Part shown: piece by piece, positions 51,256-61,381 of the stretch
Position numbering within the stretch: position 1 is the stretch's first letter
Layout: the number at the start of each line of letters is the position of its first letter
NCBI GenBank assembly: GCA_029263415.1
Contig: JAJCXN010000015.1
Span: forward strand, 248,001 to 312,000
Direction: 5' to 3'
Origin: Acidobacteriota bacterium
Lineage (GTDB): Bacteria; Acidobacteriota; Thermoanaerobaculia; Multivoradales; Multivoraceae
Length of the DNA: 64,000 nucleotides
Position numbers and translations under genes: made by a program
The notes under the pieces: generated by a model
Database searches by the model: none
The model's input: only the letters and a program-made list of their open reading frames with translations
Told to the model about the DNA's origin: nothing

Positions 51256-52578
51256 TCAACCCCCCATGACATTGCTCATCCAGTCGCCCTTCATCTTTTT
51301 CATCATCTTGCGCATCTGTTTGTACTGGCGCAGGAGCTGGTTGAGTTCTTGCGGCGTACGCCCGGATCCCTTGAGGATCCGTTTCTTCCGGCTCTGGCTC
51401 AAAAGCCCCGGTTTCTCGCGCTCCCGAGGCGTCATCGAGTTGATCAACGCCTCGATCGAGACCAGCCGCGTCTCGTCGACTTCGGTGGGCATCTGCATGT
51501 TCTTGAACGGCCCGGTCTTAGGCAACATGCCCATGATCTGCGACAGCGGGCCCATCTTGCGGATCTGCCGAAGTTGATCGCGCAGATCTTCAAGAGTGAA
51601 TTGGCGCTTGGCGATCCGGCCCGCGAGCCGCTCGGCTTCGTCTTGATCGATTGACTGTTCGGCCTTCTCGATCAACGACAGCACATCGCCCATGCCCAGG
51701 ATTCGCGACACCAAGCGGTCGGGCTGGAAGAGTTCGAACTCAGTGCTCTTCTCGCCCACACCGACGAAACGGATAGGTACGTTGGCTACCGCCCGAATCG
51801 AGAGCGCAGCACCACCACGAGTATCACCGTCAAGCTTGGTGAGAACAGCGCCGGTGACCGGTAGAGCGTCCGCGAAGTGAGCTGCACTCTTGACCGCATC
51901 TTGGCCGGTCATTGAGTCGCAGACGAACAGCAACTCTTTGGGCTCGACCACGCGCACCAAAGCGATCAGCTCGGCCATCAACCCTTCGTCGACGTGCAAG
52001 CGGCCTGCGGTGTCGAAAATCACCACATCGTGGCCCGCACGCTTGGCCTCAGCCAACGCGCGAGGTGCGAAGCGAAGCAGTTCCTCGCCATCATTGGGCG
52101 TGAGCACCGGGATGTCGATGCTCTGGCCTACCTGACGCAGTTGCTCAACCGCGGCGGCACGCTGCAAATCGCCGGCGATCAGCACCGGGTTCTTGTTCTG
52201 CTGGCTGCGCAAGCGGAGCGCCAGTTTGCCGGCCGTGGTCGTCTTACCTGAGCCTTGCAGGCCGCACAGCATCACTACCGCCGGGCGACCTTTCAGCTCA
52301 AGCTCCTCTGAGGCGGCACCGAGCAAATCCGTGAGTTGATCGCGAACGATCCGAATCACCTGCTGGTCGGGGGTCAGGCTGGCGAGGACCTCTTCACCCA
52401 GAGCCTTGGCTTGCACGTCTTTGACGAACTGCCGCACCACCTTGAAGTGCACGTCTGCCTCGAGCAGAGCGAGACGAATCTCGCGCATCGCCCGTTCGAG
52501 GTCGTCCTTCGATACCCGACCTTGTCCGCGTAGTCGCGAGAATGCCGATTCAAGTTTGCCTTGGAGTCCGTCAAACAT
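51256..52578 (-). CDS. ffh: Signal recognition particle protein Ffh
   Basis: SRP54 GTPase that targets membrane proteins with 4.5S RNA. In 440 residues: N domain (1-90), G domain with GLQGSGKTT (106-114), DTAGRLH, TKLDGDTRGGA and GVGEKSTEFELF, and a Met-rich M domain with SRKKRILKGSGRTPQELNQLL and QMRKMMKKMKG. It begins 37 bases after the MMPL gene on the same strand. Confidence 0.97.
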   Translation of the reverse strand: MFDGLQGKLESAFSRLRGQGRVSKDDLERAMREIRLALLEADVHFKVVRQFVKDVQAKALGEEVLASLTPDQQVIRIVRDQLTDLLGAASEELELKGRPAVVMLCGLQGSGKTTTAGKLALRLRSQQNKNPVLIAGDLQRAAAVEQLRQVGQSIDIPVLTPNDGEELLRFAPRALAEAKRAGHDVVIFDTAGRLHVDEGLMAELIALVRVVEPKELLFVCDSMTGQDAVKSAAHFADALPVTGAVLTKLDGDTRGGAALSIRAVANVPIRFVGVGEKSTEFELFQPDRLVSRILGMGDVLSLIEKAEQSIDQDEAERLAGRIAKRQFTLEDLRDQLRQIRKMGPLSQIMGMLPKTGPFKNMQMPTEVDETRLVSIEALINSMTPREREKPGLLSQSRKKRILKGSGRTPQELNQLLRQYKQMRKMMKKMKGDWMSNVMGG

Positions 52579-52615
52579 CAGCTAGGTCCATCCACCATCT
52601 TTGATTCAAAGAAAC

Positions 52616-55267
52616 TCACGAGCTGGCCACTTGATGCGATTCGGTACGCTCCGAGTCGGATGCGATACCGCCGCGGCGGCGATCGACCAGCGCAAGGAAG
52701 GCCGGCAGCAGCGTGATCGCCACTAGCGCGGTGGATACCGCACCCATGATTGCCACCAAACCCATCGATCGTAGGCCCGGATAGCGAGACAACGACATTG
52801 AGCCAAAGCCGACGCTGGTCGACAGCGCCGCAAGGACGATCGCTTTGCCGGTCTCGGTAAGCCCGTCGAGCAGATCGGCTCGGCCAGCCTGCTCGCGATA
52901 GCGGTGAATCATATGCACGCCGTAGTCCACACCGATACCGATCACCATAGTGGTAACGAACACGTTGAAGAAATTCATATTGACGCCCAAGAGTCGCATC
53001 CCGCCCAGCATCCAGACGATGCCGACGCACAAGGGCGCTAGCGACAGCAAAGTGTCGACCACGCGTCGATAGTCCAAGAACAAGAGCAGGGCGACCACCA
53101 CGGCGCCAACGATTGCGGCCACAATGGCGTCGTTCTTGACCTGGCCTCGTAGGCGCTCGCTCACCGTGTTGACCCCAGACAACATCACGTCGGGCCCCAT
53201 CCGGTCGGCTAGCTCGACCACTGCGGGGGGAGCCTCCCGTTTCCAGATCAAAGGTGGCGGATACAAGAACACCACGCTGCGCCAAGTGCCATCCTTCTCG
53301 CGCACATAGCGTTGCAAGAGCCGTCGGGTCTCGTCGCGCGCCTCGAGTGTGGAGAGACGTACGGGCTCGGTCACCGACGCCGCCGTCTCAAGCAGATCAA
53401 AGCCCTTGCCGAACGCGGCTGGGTTAAGGCCGGCAGCGAGCGCAGCGGTTTCAAACCGTGGCAGCAACTGATCCCGCTGCAACAATCCTGCATTCTGCTC
53501 CAGCCAACTGAGAGCTAATCGTTGACGCGATGGGGCAGGCACGATGTCGCCAATGCTCGCGATCCCGTTCAGAGTTCCGTCAGCCACCAATTCGCGGGCT
53601 GCAGCTGAGACCAGAGCGGTGCGCTCAAGCACGGCTTCCTCGTCGTCGCCTGTGACCACCAACATCATGTAGTCAAAGCCCGAACCGAACTGATCCGCAA
53701 CTTCGTCTTGAAGCATCATCCCTTTGTTGCCCTCGGGCCGCATGCTGCGAATCGAGTCGACGAACTCGATCTGCGTGGCCAGCACTAAAGAGCCCATCGT
53801 CAACAGCGCTCCTAGGACAAGTACCGGCATTGGATGGCGGTATGACCACCGGATCAGGTGGTGCGACCCGAAGCTCTGTAGGTGCAATCGCGGCCTTAGG
53901 TGCTCGGGCTCCGAGGACGCCTTGAAACCTGGCAAGCGCTGCAACATCGCGCGCAGGCCGCCCTTCTTGCGATCCTCGCGCCAAGCCAGCAGTGCCGGCA
54001 ACACCACCAGAACAGACAGCATGCAAAAAACAATGCCAACCGCGATCAAGAAACCAAGCTGACGCAGACCAGTGAACTTGGTGATGGTGAAGGCCATGAA
54101 GGTAGCCGCAGTGGTGATACCACCGGTGATCACTGCCCGCCCCGACGACCCACTCATCTGGCGCAAAGCGGTGGACAAGCGCGCGCCCCGGTTTCGTTCC
54201 TCCACATAGCGACCGTAAGACACGATCACGAAGTCGATGCCCAGGCCAACCAGGAGCGCAGCGAAGCCGCTCGTTGCAGCGTTGAGTACGCCCACGGTCA
54301 TGCCGGCAAAGCCGAACGAGAGCACCAACCCGCAGGTCAGCGGAATGAACGCGTACAGCACCAAGCCGATACGCCTAAAGGCGATGGTGAACAACACCAA
54401 AACCCCGATCATCGAGGTCACCGCGTTGGTCACGACGTCTTTGACCAGGGTGCCTGCGTCCTCGAGCGCGGTGACATAGGTGCCGCCGAGCTCTACCACC
54501 GGCGGAGCGAGGGCCGTGTCGCCTTCAGCCGCAGCGATGTCGTTCCACTCGCTCAGCGTCTCGTTGACGACGCCGGTTACCGCAGCGGCCAATCGCCTGC
54601 CGAACTCAACCTCTTGGGCGGGCTCGGTGGGTTTGCCGACCATCAGCAGCATTTGCTTGTTCTTGCTCAGAACATAGCCTGAGGACCAGTCGACCTTGAG
54701 ATCGCCGCTGGTGCTCGTCAGTTGGTCGACGAACACATCCGAGATCCCCATCGGATCAAGCCGGAGGAGATCGGCAAGCGCTACCGATTGCGGTGTGCGC
54801 AGGTTGCTCCGCAACTCCAAGGCTCGAGCGGCGACCGCTTCTTCGGTCAGCCGGCCCGCAACTTGATCGAGGCCCTCTTCATCCAAGAACAAGAAGGCAT
54901 TGGGGAAGAACTCTTCCACCAACTCGTCGACCGTACCGATGCGGTAGTCGATGTACTCCATCTCGGGGAGCGCCTCAATGCGTGGACCCAGCAGGTCGAC
55001 GAAGTCCAAGTACGGGGTCAGCACCGAACTTTCCGGGATACGCACCACCATCAGCAGCACGTCCAGACTGCCGAACTGTTCAAGGGTTTCCCTGAACTGC
55101 ATCACCACCGGGTCATCAGCCGGGAGAAGGTTGAGGATCTCAGTATCTAAGCGCAGCCGAGACGCAGCGGCGATCGAGAGAAGCAAAAGCAACCCCACCA
55201 CCAGAAACACGCGTCGGTATCGCCGCCGCGAGAACAAGGCGGTCCGCTCTAGCAGACGTTCAAGCAT
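52616..55267 (-). CDS. RND/MMPL-family lipid exporter (HpnN-like)
   Basis: Large inner-membrane transporter of 883 residues with two repeats of an RND-type unit: a helix near 20-40, a periplasmic porter domain, then five or six helices. Each membrane half has the MMPL/SSD signature: GLGIDFVIVSYGRYVEERNRG near 340 and GIGVDYGVHMIHRYREQAGR near 780. The closest types are the MMPL and hopanoid-transport HpnN proteins, which move lipids to the outer membrane. It follows pgsA by seven bases, so a phospholipid context is likely. Confidence 0.88.
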   Translation of the reverse strand: MLERLLERTALFSRRRYRRVFLVVGLLLLLSIAAASRLRLDTEILNLLPADDPVVMQFRETLEQFGSLDVLLMVVRIPESSVLTPYLDFVDLLGPRIEALPEMEYIDYRIGTVDELVEEFFPNAFLFLDEEGLDQVAGRLTEEAVAARALELRSNLRTPQSVALADLLRLDPMGISDVFVDQLTSTSGDLKVDWSSGYVLSKNKQMLLMVGKPTEPAQEVEFGRRLAAAVTGVVNETLSEWNDIAAAEGDTALAPPVVELGGTYVTALEDAGTLVKDVVTNAVTSMIGVLVLFTIAFRRIGLVLYAFIPLTCGLVLSFGFAGMTVGVLNAATSGFAALLVGLGIDFVIVSYGRYVEERNRGARLSTALRQMSGSSGRAVITGGITTAATFMAFTITKFTGLRQLGFLIAVGIVFCMLSVLVVLPALLAWREDRKKGGLRAMLQRLPGFKASSEPEHLRPRLHLQSFGSHHLIRWSYRHPMPVLVLGALLTMGSLVLATQIEFVDSIRSMRPEGNKGMMLQDEVADQFGSGFDYMMLVVTGDDEEAVLERTALVSAAARELVADGTLNGIASIGDIVPAPSRQRLALSWLEQNAGLLQRDQLLPRFETAALAAGLNPAAFGKGFDLLETAASVTEPVRLSTLEARDETRRLLQRYVREKDGTWRSVVFLYPPPLIWKREAPPAVVELADRMGPDVMLSGVNTVSERLRGQVKNDAIVAAIVGAVVVALLLFLDYRRVVDTLLSLAPLCVGIVWMLGGMRLLGVNMNFFNVFVTTMVIGIGVDYGVHMIHRYREQAGRADLLDGLTETGKAIVLAALSTSVGFGSMSLSRYPGLRSMGLVAIMGAVSTALVAITLLPAFLALVDRRRGGIASDSERTESHQVASS

Positions 55268-55274
55268 CGGCTTC

Positions 55275-55826
55275 CTACTCTTGGTGGGTCAGTACTCGGC
55301 GGCCGTGCAGCACCAGGTACTCGATCCCTGAGTAGATCGTGAAAAACAATGCGATCCACAACGCGATCGGCGCCAATTGCTGCAAGCTTCCCAGCTTCGA
55401 CGAAACGATGAGCAGTGAGATCGCCACGATCTGGGATGTGGTTTTGATCTTTCCAGAAGTGCCCGCGGCAAGCACCAGATTCTGCGAAGCGGCCAGGCTG
55501 CGCAGGGTCGAGACTGCGAACTCGCGGGAGACGATGATCACCACCATCCACGCAGGCGCTAGGTCCAAACCGACTAACGAGATAAACGCCGCGGACGTCA
55601 GGATCTTGTCGGCGGCCGGATCGAGCAATTTGCCCAACTGCGTGACCTGACGACGTCGCCTAGCGAGAAACCCGTCGAGAAAGTCGGTCAGCGCTGCGAC
55701 CAGGAAGATCGTCAGGCCAATGAACTCCTTGCCGTCCACTTCTGTGAGCAGAATCACGACCAAGATCGGCACCAACAGGATGCGCGAAATGGTCAAAAGA
55801 TTGGGAAGGTTGAGCTGGCTTAGCAC
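55275..55826 (-). CDS. pgsA: CDP-diacylglycerol-glycerol-3-phosphate 3-phosphatidyltransferase
   Basis: First step to phosphatidylglycerol, the substrate of the cardiolipin synthase at 34-1488. The CDP-alcohol phosphotransferase signature DG-x2-AR-x8-G-x3-D-x3-D is visible in DGFLARRRRQ...GKLLDPAADK (about 48-70). 183 residues with four or more membrane helices. The MMPL gene follows after seven bases, then ffh, apparently one transcript. Confidence 0.93.
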   Translation of the reverse strand: MLSQLNLPNLLTISRILLVPILVVILLTEVDGKEFIGLTIFLVAALTDFLDGFLARRRRQVTQLGKLLDPAADKILTSAAFISLVGLDLAPAWMVVIIVSREFAVSTLRSLAASQNLVLAAGTSGKIKTTSQIVAISLLIVSSKLGSLQQLAPIALWIALFFTIYSGIEYLVLHGRRVLTHQE

Positions 55827-55935
55827 GGAGGACTCAAAGTGTTGTTCGACGAAACTAGAGGTCAGAGGTCCATTGGAGCTTGCCTGATCGCAACGGTCTC
55901 AGCAGACGGCCCGAACTGTAGCAAGCTGCAACCGC

Positions 55936-56049
55936 GGCTAGGGGCCAAACCGACGAGGACTAGCATTTGCCTCTATCAGCGACGCATAGCCGGGCTAGGG
56001 GCCAAACCGACCAGGACTAGCATTTGCCTCTATCAGCGACGCATAGCCG
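55936..56049. repeat. 57-bp direct duplication
   Basis: Two adjacent 57-bp copies (55936-55992 and 55993-56049) differ at a single base (CGACGAGG versus CGACCAGG). They fill most of the gap between the lytic transglycosylase gene and pgsA. A plus-strand open frame across them (55839-56174) repeats a 19-residue stretch but has no family features and overlaps the transglycosylase gene; I do not call it. Confidence 0.92.
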
Positions 56050-56093
56050 GAAGTCGCAGCTCCCGCACATTCCCGCAAACGCTTCAGCTGCGC

Positions 56094-56816
56094 CTACGGA
56101 GTGAGGATGACCAGATGGCCGTTGGCATCCCGACGAGTCTCGATTGCTCGATACCGAACCTGCTTGCTGGGTGAGAGTCTTAGGCCACCAAGCTCGATCG
56201 GAGCGCCGCGATAACGACTCAAGACGCGACGTACATAGTTGCGTGTCTCGCGGTACGGCGGCACCCCGCCGTTGGCCTCGACCGCACCCGGTCCGGCGTT
56301 GTAGGCCGCCAGGGCTAGTTCCAGGTTCTGGCCAAACCGATCGAGCATCTGACGCAGGTAGCGCGTGCCTCCCTTGATGTTCGACTCGGGATCCCAAGGG
56401 TCATCGATACCCATGTCTTTGGCAGTCCCCGGCATCAGCTGCATGAGACCGATCGCTCCCTTCTTGGACCGCGCATCCGGATCGAAGTTCGACTCTGCGG
56501 CGATTACCGACAGCACCAGTTGTTGGTCGAGGTTGGCCTGAGTGGACCAGGTGCTCACCCAATCCTCCACCTCGGGAGTGGCTGGGCTCCGCCGCGGCGA
56601 GGCGCCTCGAGACGGTTGAAGCTCCAGGACTTGCACACCTTCCGATACCGCGCTAGTCCTAGCCAAACGATTGCCAGATCGAGTGACCGTACCGCGCTTG
56701 TGGTTGGTGATGGTGACTGAGCCGTCTTTGCCTCGTTCTAAGACAACCTGTGTATGGGCTGGCACGGCAATCGCCGTCAGCGACACCAGGAGCGCAGTGA
56801 TCCACAGCACCCTCAC
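56094..56816 (-). CDS. Soluble lytic murein transglycosylase (SLT domain)
   Basis: Secreted peptidoglycan hydrolase, 240 residues. A signal peptide (to about 22) and a short DUF4124-like beta region precede the SLT domain: catalytic Glu in VIAAESNFDP, GAIGLMQLMPGTA, and AYNAGPGAV. These motifs match family 1 lytic transglycosylases. GTG start overlapping the alaS stop as GTGA (56813-56816). The C-terminal 30 residues are unassigned. Confidence 0.92.
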   Translation of the reverse strand: MRVLWITALLVSLTAIAVPAHTQVVLERGKDGSVTITNHKRGTVTRSGNRLARTSAVSEGVQVLELQPSRGASPRRSPATPEVEDWVSTWSTQANLDQQLVLSVIAAESNFDPDARSKKGAIGLMQLMPGTAKDMGIDDPWDPESNIKGGTRYLRQMLDRFGQNLELALAAYNAGPGAVEANGGVPPYRETRNYVRRVLSRYRGAPIELGGLRLSPSKQVRYRAIETRRDANGHLVILTP

Positions 56817-59515
56817 GGCGAGCCCGCAGCGCTCAGCTGCTCAGCTACGGCACTGCGCACCGCACTAAACGCACCATCCAACGAACCAGGATCTTTTCCG
56901 CCCGCCTGTGCGAAATCGGCGCGACCGCCGCCTTTGCCGCCCACCGCCTCGCCAGCACTTCGCGCCAGCTGACCAGCATGGACCTTGCCCGCAAGATCCT
57001 CGGTTACAGCTGCTAGCAGGGTCACCTTGCCATCGGCACGGGTCGCTAACACCACGACGCCTGAGCCCAGCCGTTGGCGCAAGACGTCGGCCAGGCTGCG
57101 CAGCTCGCCCATTGGAGCAGCATCGACTTCACGCACCAAGACCTTGACCCCAGCGACCTCTTCTTCGCCGGCGCCAGCGGCATCGCCGTTCGAATTGCTA
57201 CCGGACATGAGCTTCATGCGAGTACTCTTGAGTTCCTTCTCAGTATCGCGCAGGCGTTCTTTGAGCGCCAAGACTTCACTCAGGCTTTGACCTGCAGCGA
57301 CGCCCAGTTCGTTCTCAACGCTGTGCAGTTCGGCTTCGCGGCTTGCCCGATGACTTTCAGCCGCAGCTCCAGCCAGCGCTTCGATCCGGCGTACACCCGA
57401 TGCCACGCCCCGCTCCGCAACCACCGCCACGCCGCCGATTTGGCCGGTGTTTGCCACATGGCAGCCGCCGCACAACTCAAGGCTGACATGAGGCACATCG
57501 ACGGTACGCACGACATCTCCATACTTTTCGCCAAACAGCGCCATGGCCCCATCAGCGACTGCTTCAGCGTAGGGACGCGAGGTGACTACTACGGGATCCG
57601 CCTGCCGAATCCATGTGTTGACAGTCTCTTCGACGTCACGTCGCTCGGTTGGAGTGAGCGGAGCATCGTGAGTAAAGTCGAAGCGCAGTCGTTCCGGCTC
57701 GACCAGAGAACCGGCTTGCCTGACGCCCTCGCCCACTCGACTACGCAGGGCGGCGTGTAGAAGATGAGTGGCGGTGTGGTGGCGCTCGGTACGTCGGCGA
57801 CGGTCAACATCCACGTTGACGTTGACCCTGGCTCCGACCTCGAGCGAACCTTCAACCAGGTCGATCGCGTGCAAGAAGACTCCTGCATCCTTGGTCACAT
57901 CGGTGACGCGCACTACCGTGTCACCGGTTCGGATCTCGCCTGCATCGCCGACTTGACCGCCCGACTCAGCGTAAAAAACCGTTCGATCGAGGACGGCGAG
58001 CCCCTTCTCGCCAGCGCTCAATGAAGTGACAATCTCGCCTAAGGAGCTATCGTCTTCACCCGCTTCGAGGCGCGCTAGCCCAATCACCTCAGCACCTTCG
58101 AGGCTCAACTGCTCATAGCCCTTGAAGTCGGTCGGCTCTGCACTGCCGACGAGCACAGCACGGACCTCCGCCGACAGCCCTTTGCCGCCACCGGCCGCAG
58201 TGCGCGAACGCGTGCGCTGTTCCTCCAGAGCTGAAGAAAAGCCATCCTCGTCAATGGCGAACTGTTCTTCCTCAGCAATCTCTCGTACGGTGTCAATCGG
58301 CAATCCATAGGTGTCATATAGGCGAAAGACCACCGGGCCAGCCAAGATGCCGCTGCCAGAGGTCTTCGCTTGCTCGATCGCTTCTTGCACCTTCTGCGCG
58401 CCGATGGCGATGGTATTGAAGAAACTGCGTTCCTCACGCACATAGGTCGCCAAACTGGACGGCTCGGCCTTCGAAAGCTCTGGGTAGGCATCGCCCATGA
58501 GCGATGTCAGTTCCGGCAGTAACTTGCCGAAGAACGGTTCTTCTAGTCCTAAACGCATGCCATGCCGGATGCCCCGGCGCAAAATACGCCGCAGGACATA
58601 GCCTCGTCCGTCTGAAGCGGGCAGAACGCCATCCGCCAACAGAAACGCGGAGGCGCGCAAGTGATCTGCGATCACTCGTAGCGACGTGTCACGCACCCCT
58701 TCAGGGCTTTGATCAAAGCTGCCGGTATAGCGGGTGCCCGCCAACTCGGCAGCTGCATTCAGCAACGGCAGGAACAAATCGGTTCCGTAGTTTGAGTCGT
58801 GCCCCTGCATCGCGGCTGCAACCCGCTCGAGTCCCGAACCTGTGTCGATGGACGGCTTTGGCAGCGGCTCGAGTACCCCACCCTCGGAGCGCTCATATTG
58901 CATGAACACTAAGTTCCAGATCTCGAGGTAGCGACCATTCGCCTCACCCTCCTCGAACGGAACTTTCTTGAGCTCAGGAAAACGATCGATGAAGATCTCG
59001 CTGCAAGGACCACAAGGGCCGGTGTCGCCCATGGCCCAGAAGTTGTCTTTCTCACCGCAACGCGCAATGCGCTCTGGCGGCAAGCCACTGATCTTGGCCC
59101 ACAAATCGTAGGCGTCATCGTCTTCACGGAAGACAGTGGCAAAGAGATGTTCTTTAGGGAGAGCCCAAACCCGAGTAACAAGGTCCCAACCGAACTCGAT
59201 CGCCTCCTCTTTGAAGTAGTCGCCGAACGAAAAATTGCCGAGCATCTCAAAGAAGGTGTGATGGCGCGGGCTTGGCCCCACGTTCTCGAGATCGTTGTGC
59301 TTGCCCGACACGCGCAGACACTTCTGCGAGGTAACCGCGCGCGGACCGGGAGGGGTTTCGACTGCCAAAAAGTAGTTCTTGAACGGCACCATTCCAGCGT
59401 TGGTGAACATCAAAGTTGCATCCCCGTGCGGCACTAGAGGCGCACTCGGTTGATGGAGATGTCCCCGCTCGACAAAATAGTCGACGAAACTCTGGCGGAT
59501 GTCGTTGCTATTCAT
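56813..59515 (-). CDS. alaS: Alanyl-tRNA synthetase
   Basis: Charges tRNA-Ala. Full length at 900 residues: IRQSFVDYFVERGH at the N-terminus, class II core with FTNAGMVPFKNYFL and GSGLERVAAAMQG, editing domain with HHTATHLLHAALR and the Cys/His zinc set CGGCHVANTGQIG, and C-Ala domain at the end (GGKGGGRADFAQAGG). Ends in the GTGA overlap with the transglycosylase gene; the recX gene precedes it by 79 bases. Confidence 0.97.
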   Translation of the reverse strand: MNSNDIRQSFVDYFVERGHLHQPSAPLVPHGDATLMFTNAGMVPFKNYFLAVETPPGPRAVTSQKCLRVSGKHNDLENVGPSPRHHTFFEMLGNFSFGDYFKEEAIEFGWDLVTRVWALPKEHLFATVFREDDDAYDLWAKISGLPPERIARCGEKDNFWAMGDTGPCGPCSEIFIDRFPELKKVPFEEGEANGRYLEIWNLVFMQYERSEGGVLEPLPKPSIDTGSGLERVAAAMQGHDSNYGTDLFLPLLNAAAELAGTRYTGSFDQSPEGVRDTSLRVIADHLRASAFLLADGVLPASDGRGYVLRRILRRGIRHGMRLGLEEPFFGKLLPELTSLMGDAYPELSKAEPSSLATYVREERSFFNTIAIGAQKVQEAIEQAKTSGSGILAGPVVFRLYDTYGLPIDTVREIAEEEQFAIDEDGFSSALEEQRTRSRTAAGGGKGLSAEVRAVLVGSAEPTDFKGYEQLSLEGAEVIGLARLEAGEDDSSLGEIVTSLSAGEKGLAVLDRTVFYAESGGQVGDAGEIRTGDTVVRVTDVTKDAGVFLHAIDLVEGSLEVGARVNVNVDVDRRRRTERHHTATHLLHAALRSRVGEGVRQAGSLVEPERLRFDFTHDAPLTPTERRDVEETVNTWIRQADPVVVTSRPYAEAVADGAMALFGEKYGDVVRTVDVPHVSLELCGGCHVANTGQIGGVAVVAERGVASGVRRIEALAGAAAESHRASREAELHSVENELGVAAGQSLSEVLALKERLRDTEKELKSTRMKLMSGSNSNGDAAGAGEEEVAGVKVLVREVDAAPMGELRSLADVLRQRLGSGVVVLATRADGKVTLLAAVTEDLAGKVHAGQLARSAGEAVGGKGGGRADFAQAGGKDPGSLDGAFSAVRSAVAEQLSAAGSP

Positions 59516-59594
59516 AGTGGCGAAAAATGCTCGAATTCAAGGACCCACAAGGCCCGTAAGGCGTTGAAGAACAAGGCGTTAGCCGCAACCGCAG

Positions 59595-60128
59595 CTACGT
59601 GTTAAGAGCGCGGAGAATATCACCTTTGTTAAACCCCTTGCGACTCAACCGACGCGCGATTCGATCATCGTCGCTTCCCCGCGCTCGCAGCCTCTCCACT
59701 GCAGACCGAGCCCGCTCAAGGTCTCCCTCTTGATCCAACTCGCCCACCACCTGCGCTGCTAAGTCCCCATCCGCCCCCCGCTTGCGCAACTCCTGAATCA
59801 GTCGGATCCCAACCTCGCCCAACCGTCGTCGGCGCGCAGCTACAAACTGACGGGCGGTGTCCTGCTCGTCGAGAAAACCCTTGTCGGCCAGCTGCTCTAG
59901 GGTTCTCGCCACATCCTCAGACGAGAACTCCCGCTGCAGCAGCTTCGCCTCCAACTCCCTGGTGAAGTGGGACCGCAACGAGATCAAGTGCAAAGCCTTG
60001 TTGTAGCAAGCCTTGAAGTCCTTCTCGCCTTCTACACCTGGCTTCAGCATGTCGACCCCTCGGATTGGACTGAACGGAAAGGAGTCGCGCTTGGCGACTC
60101 GCACTTGGCTAATCGCACTGCCCAGCAT
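59595..60128 (-). CDS. recX: Regulatory protein RecX
   Basis: Small all-helical modulator of RecA filaments, 177 residues from the first ATG, 151 from a second at 60048-60050. Both have ribosome-binding sites (GGAG and GAGGGG). Family pattern of three-helix repeats: ALHLISLRSHFTRELEAKLLQREFSSEDVARTLEQLADKGFLDEQDTARQFV and RRLSRKGFNKGDILRAL at the end. recA is not adjacent in this window. It lies 27 bases after pilT. Confidence 0.85.
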   Translation of the reverse strand: MLGSAISQVRVAKRDSFPFSPIRGVDMLKPGVEGEKDFKACYNKALHLISLRSHFTRELEAKLLQREFSSEDVARTLEQLADKGFLDEQDTARQFVAARRRRLGEVGIRLIQELRKRGADGDLAAQVVGELDQEGDLERARSAVERLRARGSDDDRIARRLSRKGFNKGDILRALNT

Positions 60129-60155
60129 CGCTAGCTCCGTTGCCCAAGCTCGAGC

Positions 60156-61346
60156 CTAGCGTTCGATCTCGAGGTGGTCGTCGAGCTGAAAGGCCGAATC
60201 ATCCAGGTTCAACACATCGTCTGCGGTCGGCAGTCGCAAGGCGGACTCCATCTCTTCTCTAGCCAGATCGGAGGTTGACTGCACACCTTCGAGACGCAGT
60301 TTGAACTCGTCGGGATTCGACGCTCTGCGCATTGCCTCTTCTAGCGTCACCAGGCCGCCCTCGTACAACGAATGTAAGGACTGATCGAATGTCTGCATCC
60401 CGTACTGACTGGTGCCCATCGCGATCTGGTCGCGAATGTACTTGGTCTTGTCCTTGTTTTCGATGCACTCCCGAATGTAGGGCGTCATCAACATGACTTC
60501 CGTTGCCGGCACTCGACCCATAGCGTCAGCACGAGGCAGCAGGCGCAGGGAAACGACAGCCTGCAAGACCTGACCAAGCTGAATACGAATCTGCTTTTGA
60601 TGATGCGGCGGAAAGACAGAAATGATGCGATTGATGGTCTCGGCGGCATCCAAAGTATGCAGCGTGGAGAACACAAGATGCCCGGTCTCTGCGGCTAAGA
60701 GAGCCGTTTCAATGGTCTCGTAGTCACGCATCTCGCCGACCAGAATCACATCGGGATCTTGGCGAAGAGCTGCGCGTAGCGCTCGCGAGTACTCATGACA
60801 GTCAACGTCCAGCTCACGTTGGTTGATGATCGACTTCTTGTCCCGGTGCAGGTACTCGATCGGATCCTCGACCGTAACCACATGCTCTGCTCGGTTGGCG
60901 TTGATGTAGTCAAGCATTGCAGCGAGCGTCGTACTCTTGCCCGAACCTGTGGTTCCCGTGCATAGCACCAGGCCGCGACGTTCCTCACAGATGCGTTCGA
61001 GTACAGGAGGCAGCATTAGCTCCCGCACCGACAAGATGCGCGCCGGGATGACTCGAAGGACAAGACCAACGGTGCCACGCTGTTGAAACACGTTGCAACG
61101 AAATCGGCCTAGACCCGGAACCGAGTAGGCGATATCGATATCGAGCTCTTCTTTGAAGCGCTGCTTCTGCCGGGCATTCATGATGGAGAACGCCATCTGC
61201 ACGGTGTCTTCTTGCATCAACCGCTTGAGTTCGCCCAAAGGCTTCAAGTTGCCGTCAATGCGCAGGATCGGCGGACTTCCCACTTTCAGATGAACATCTG
61301 AAGCCTTGTTCTCGACACCGATCTTGAGCACATCGTTGATGTTCAT
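60156..61346 (-). CDS. pilT: Type IV pilus retraction ATPase PilT/PilU
   Basis: Hexameric ATPase driving pilus retraction, 396 residues. Marks: ASDVHLKVGSPPILRIDG (15-32), Walker A GTTGSGKST (131-139), Walker B VILVGEMRD (200-208) and the His box GHLVFSTLHT (222-231). The PilT C-terminal AIRNLI motif is not obvious, and the ending TFDQSLHSLYEGGLVTLEEAMRRASNPDEFKLRL is more like PilU, so either name may apply. No other pilus gene is present in the window. Its leader carries the 16-18 bp repeats at 61382-61433. Confidence 0.92.
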   Translation of the reverse strand: MNINDVLKIGVENKASDVHLKVGSPPILRIDGNLKPLGELKRLMQEDTVQMAFSIMNARQKQRFKEELDIDIAYSVPGLGRFRCNVFQQRGTVGLVLRVIPARILSVRELMLPPVLERICEERRGLVLCTGTTGSGKSTTLAAMLDYINANRAEHVVTVEDPIEYLHRDKKSIINQRELDVDCHEYSRALRAALRQDPDVILVGEMRDYETIETALLAAETGHLVFSTLHTLDAAETINRIISVFPPHHQKQIRIQLGQVLQAVVSLRLLPRADAMGRVPATEVMLMTPYIRECIENKDKTKYIRDQIAMGTSQYGMQTFDQSLHSLYEGGLVTLEEAMRRASNPDEFKLRLEGVQSTSDLAREEMESALRLPTADDVLNLDDSAFQLDDHLEIER

Positions 61347-61381
61347 GACGCTGTGAATCCTCTGGCTGCTGAATCGCCGGT

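Noticed and set aside
55839-56174. Plus-strand reading frame across the 57-bp duplication with a repeated 19-residue stretch
   Set aside because: Low-complexity translation, no ribosome-binding site, overlaps the transglycosylase gene; the repeat is explained at DNA level.
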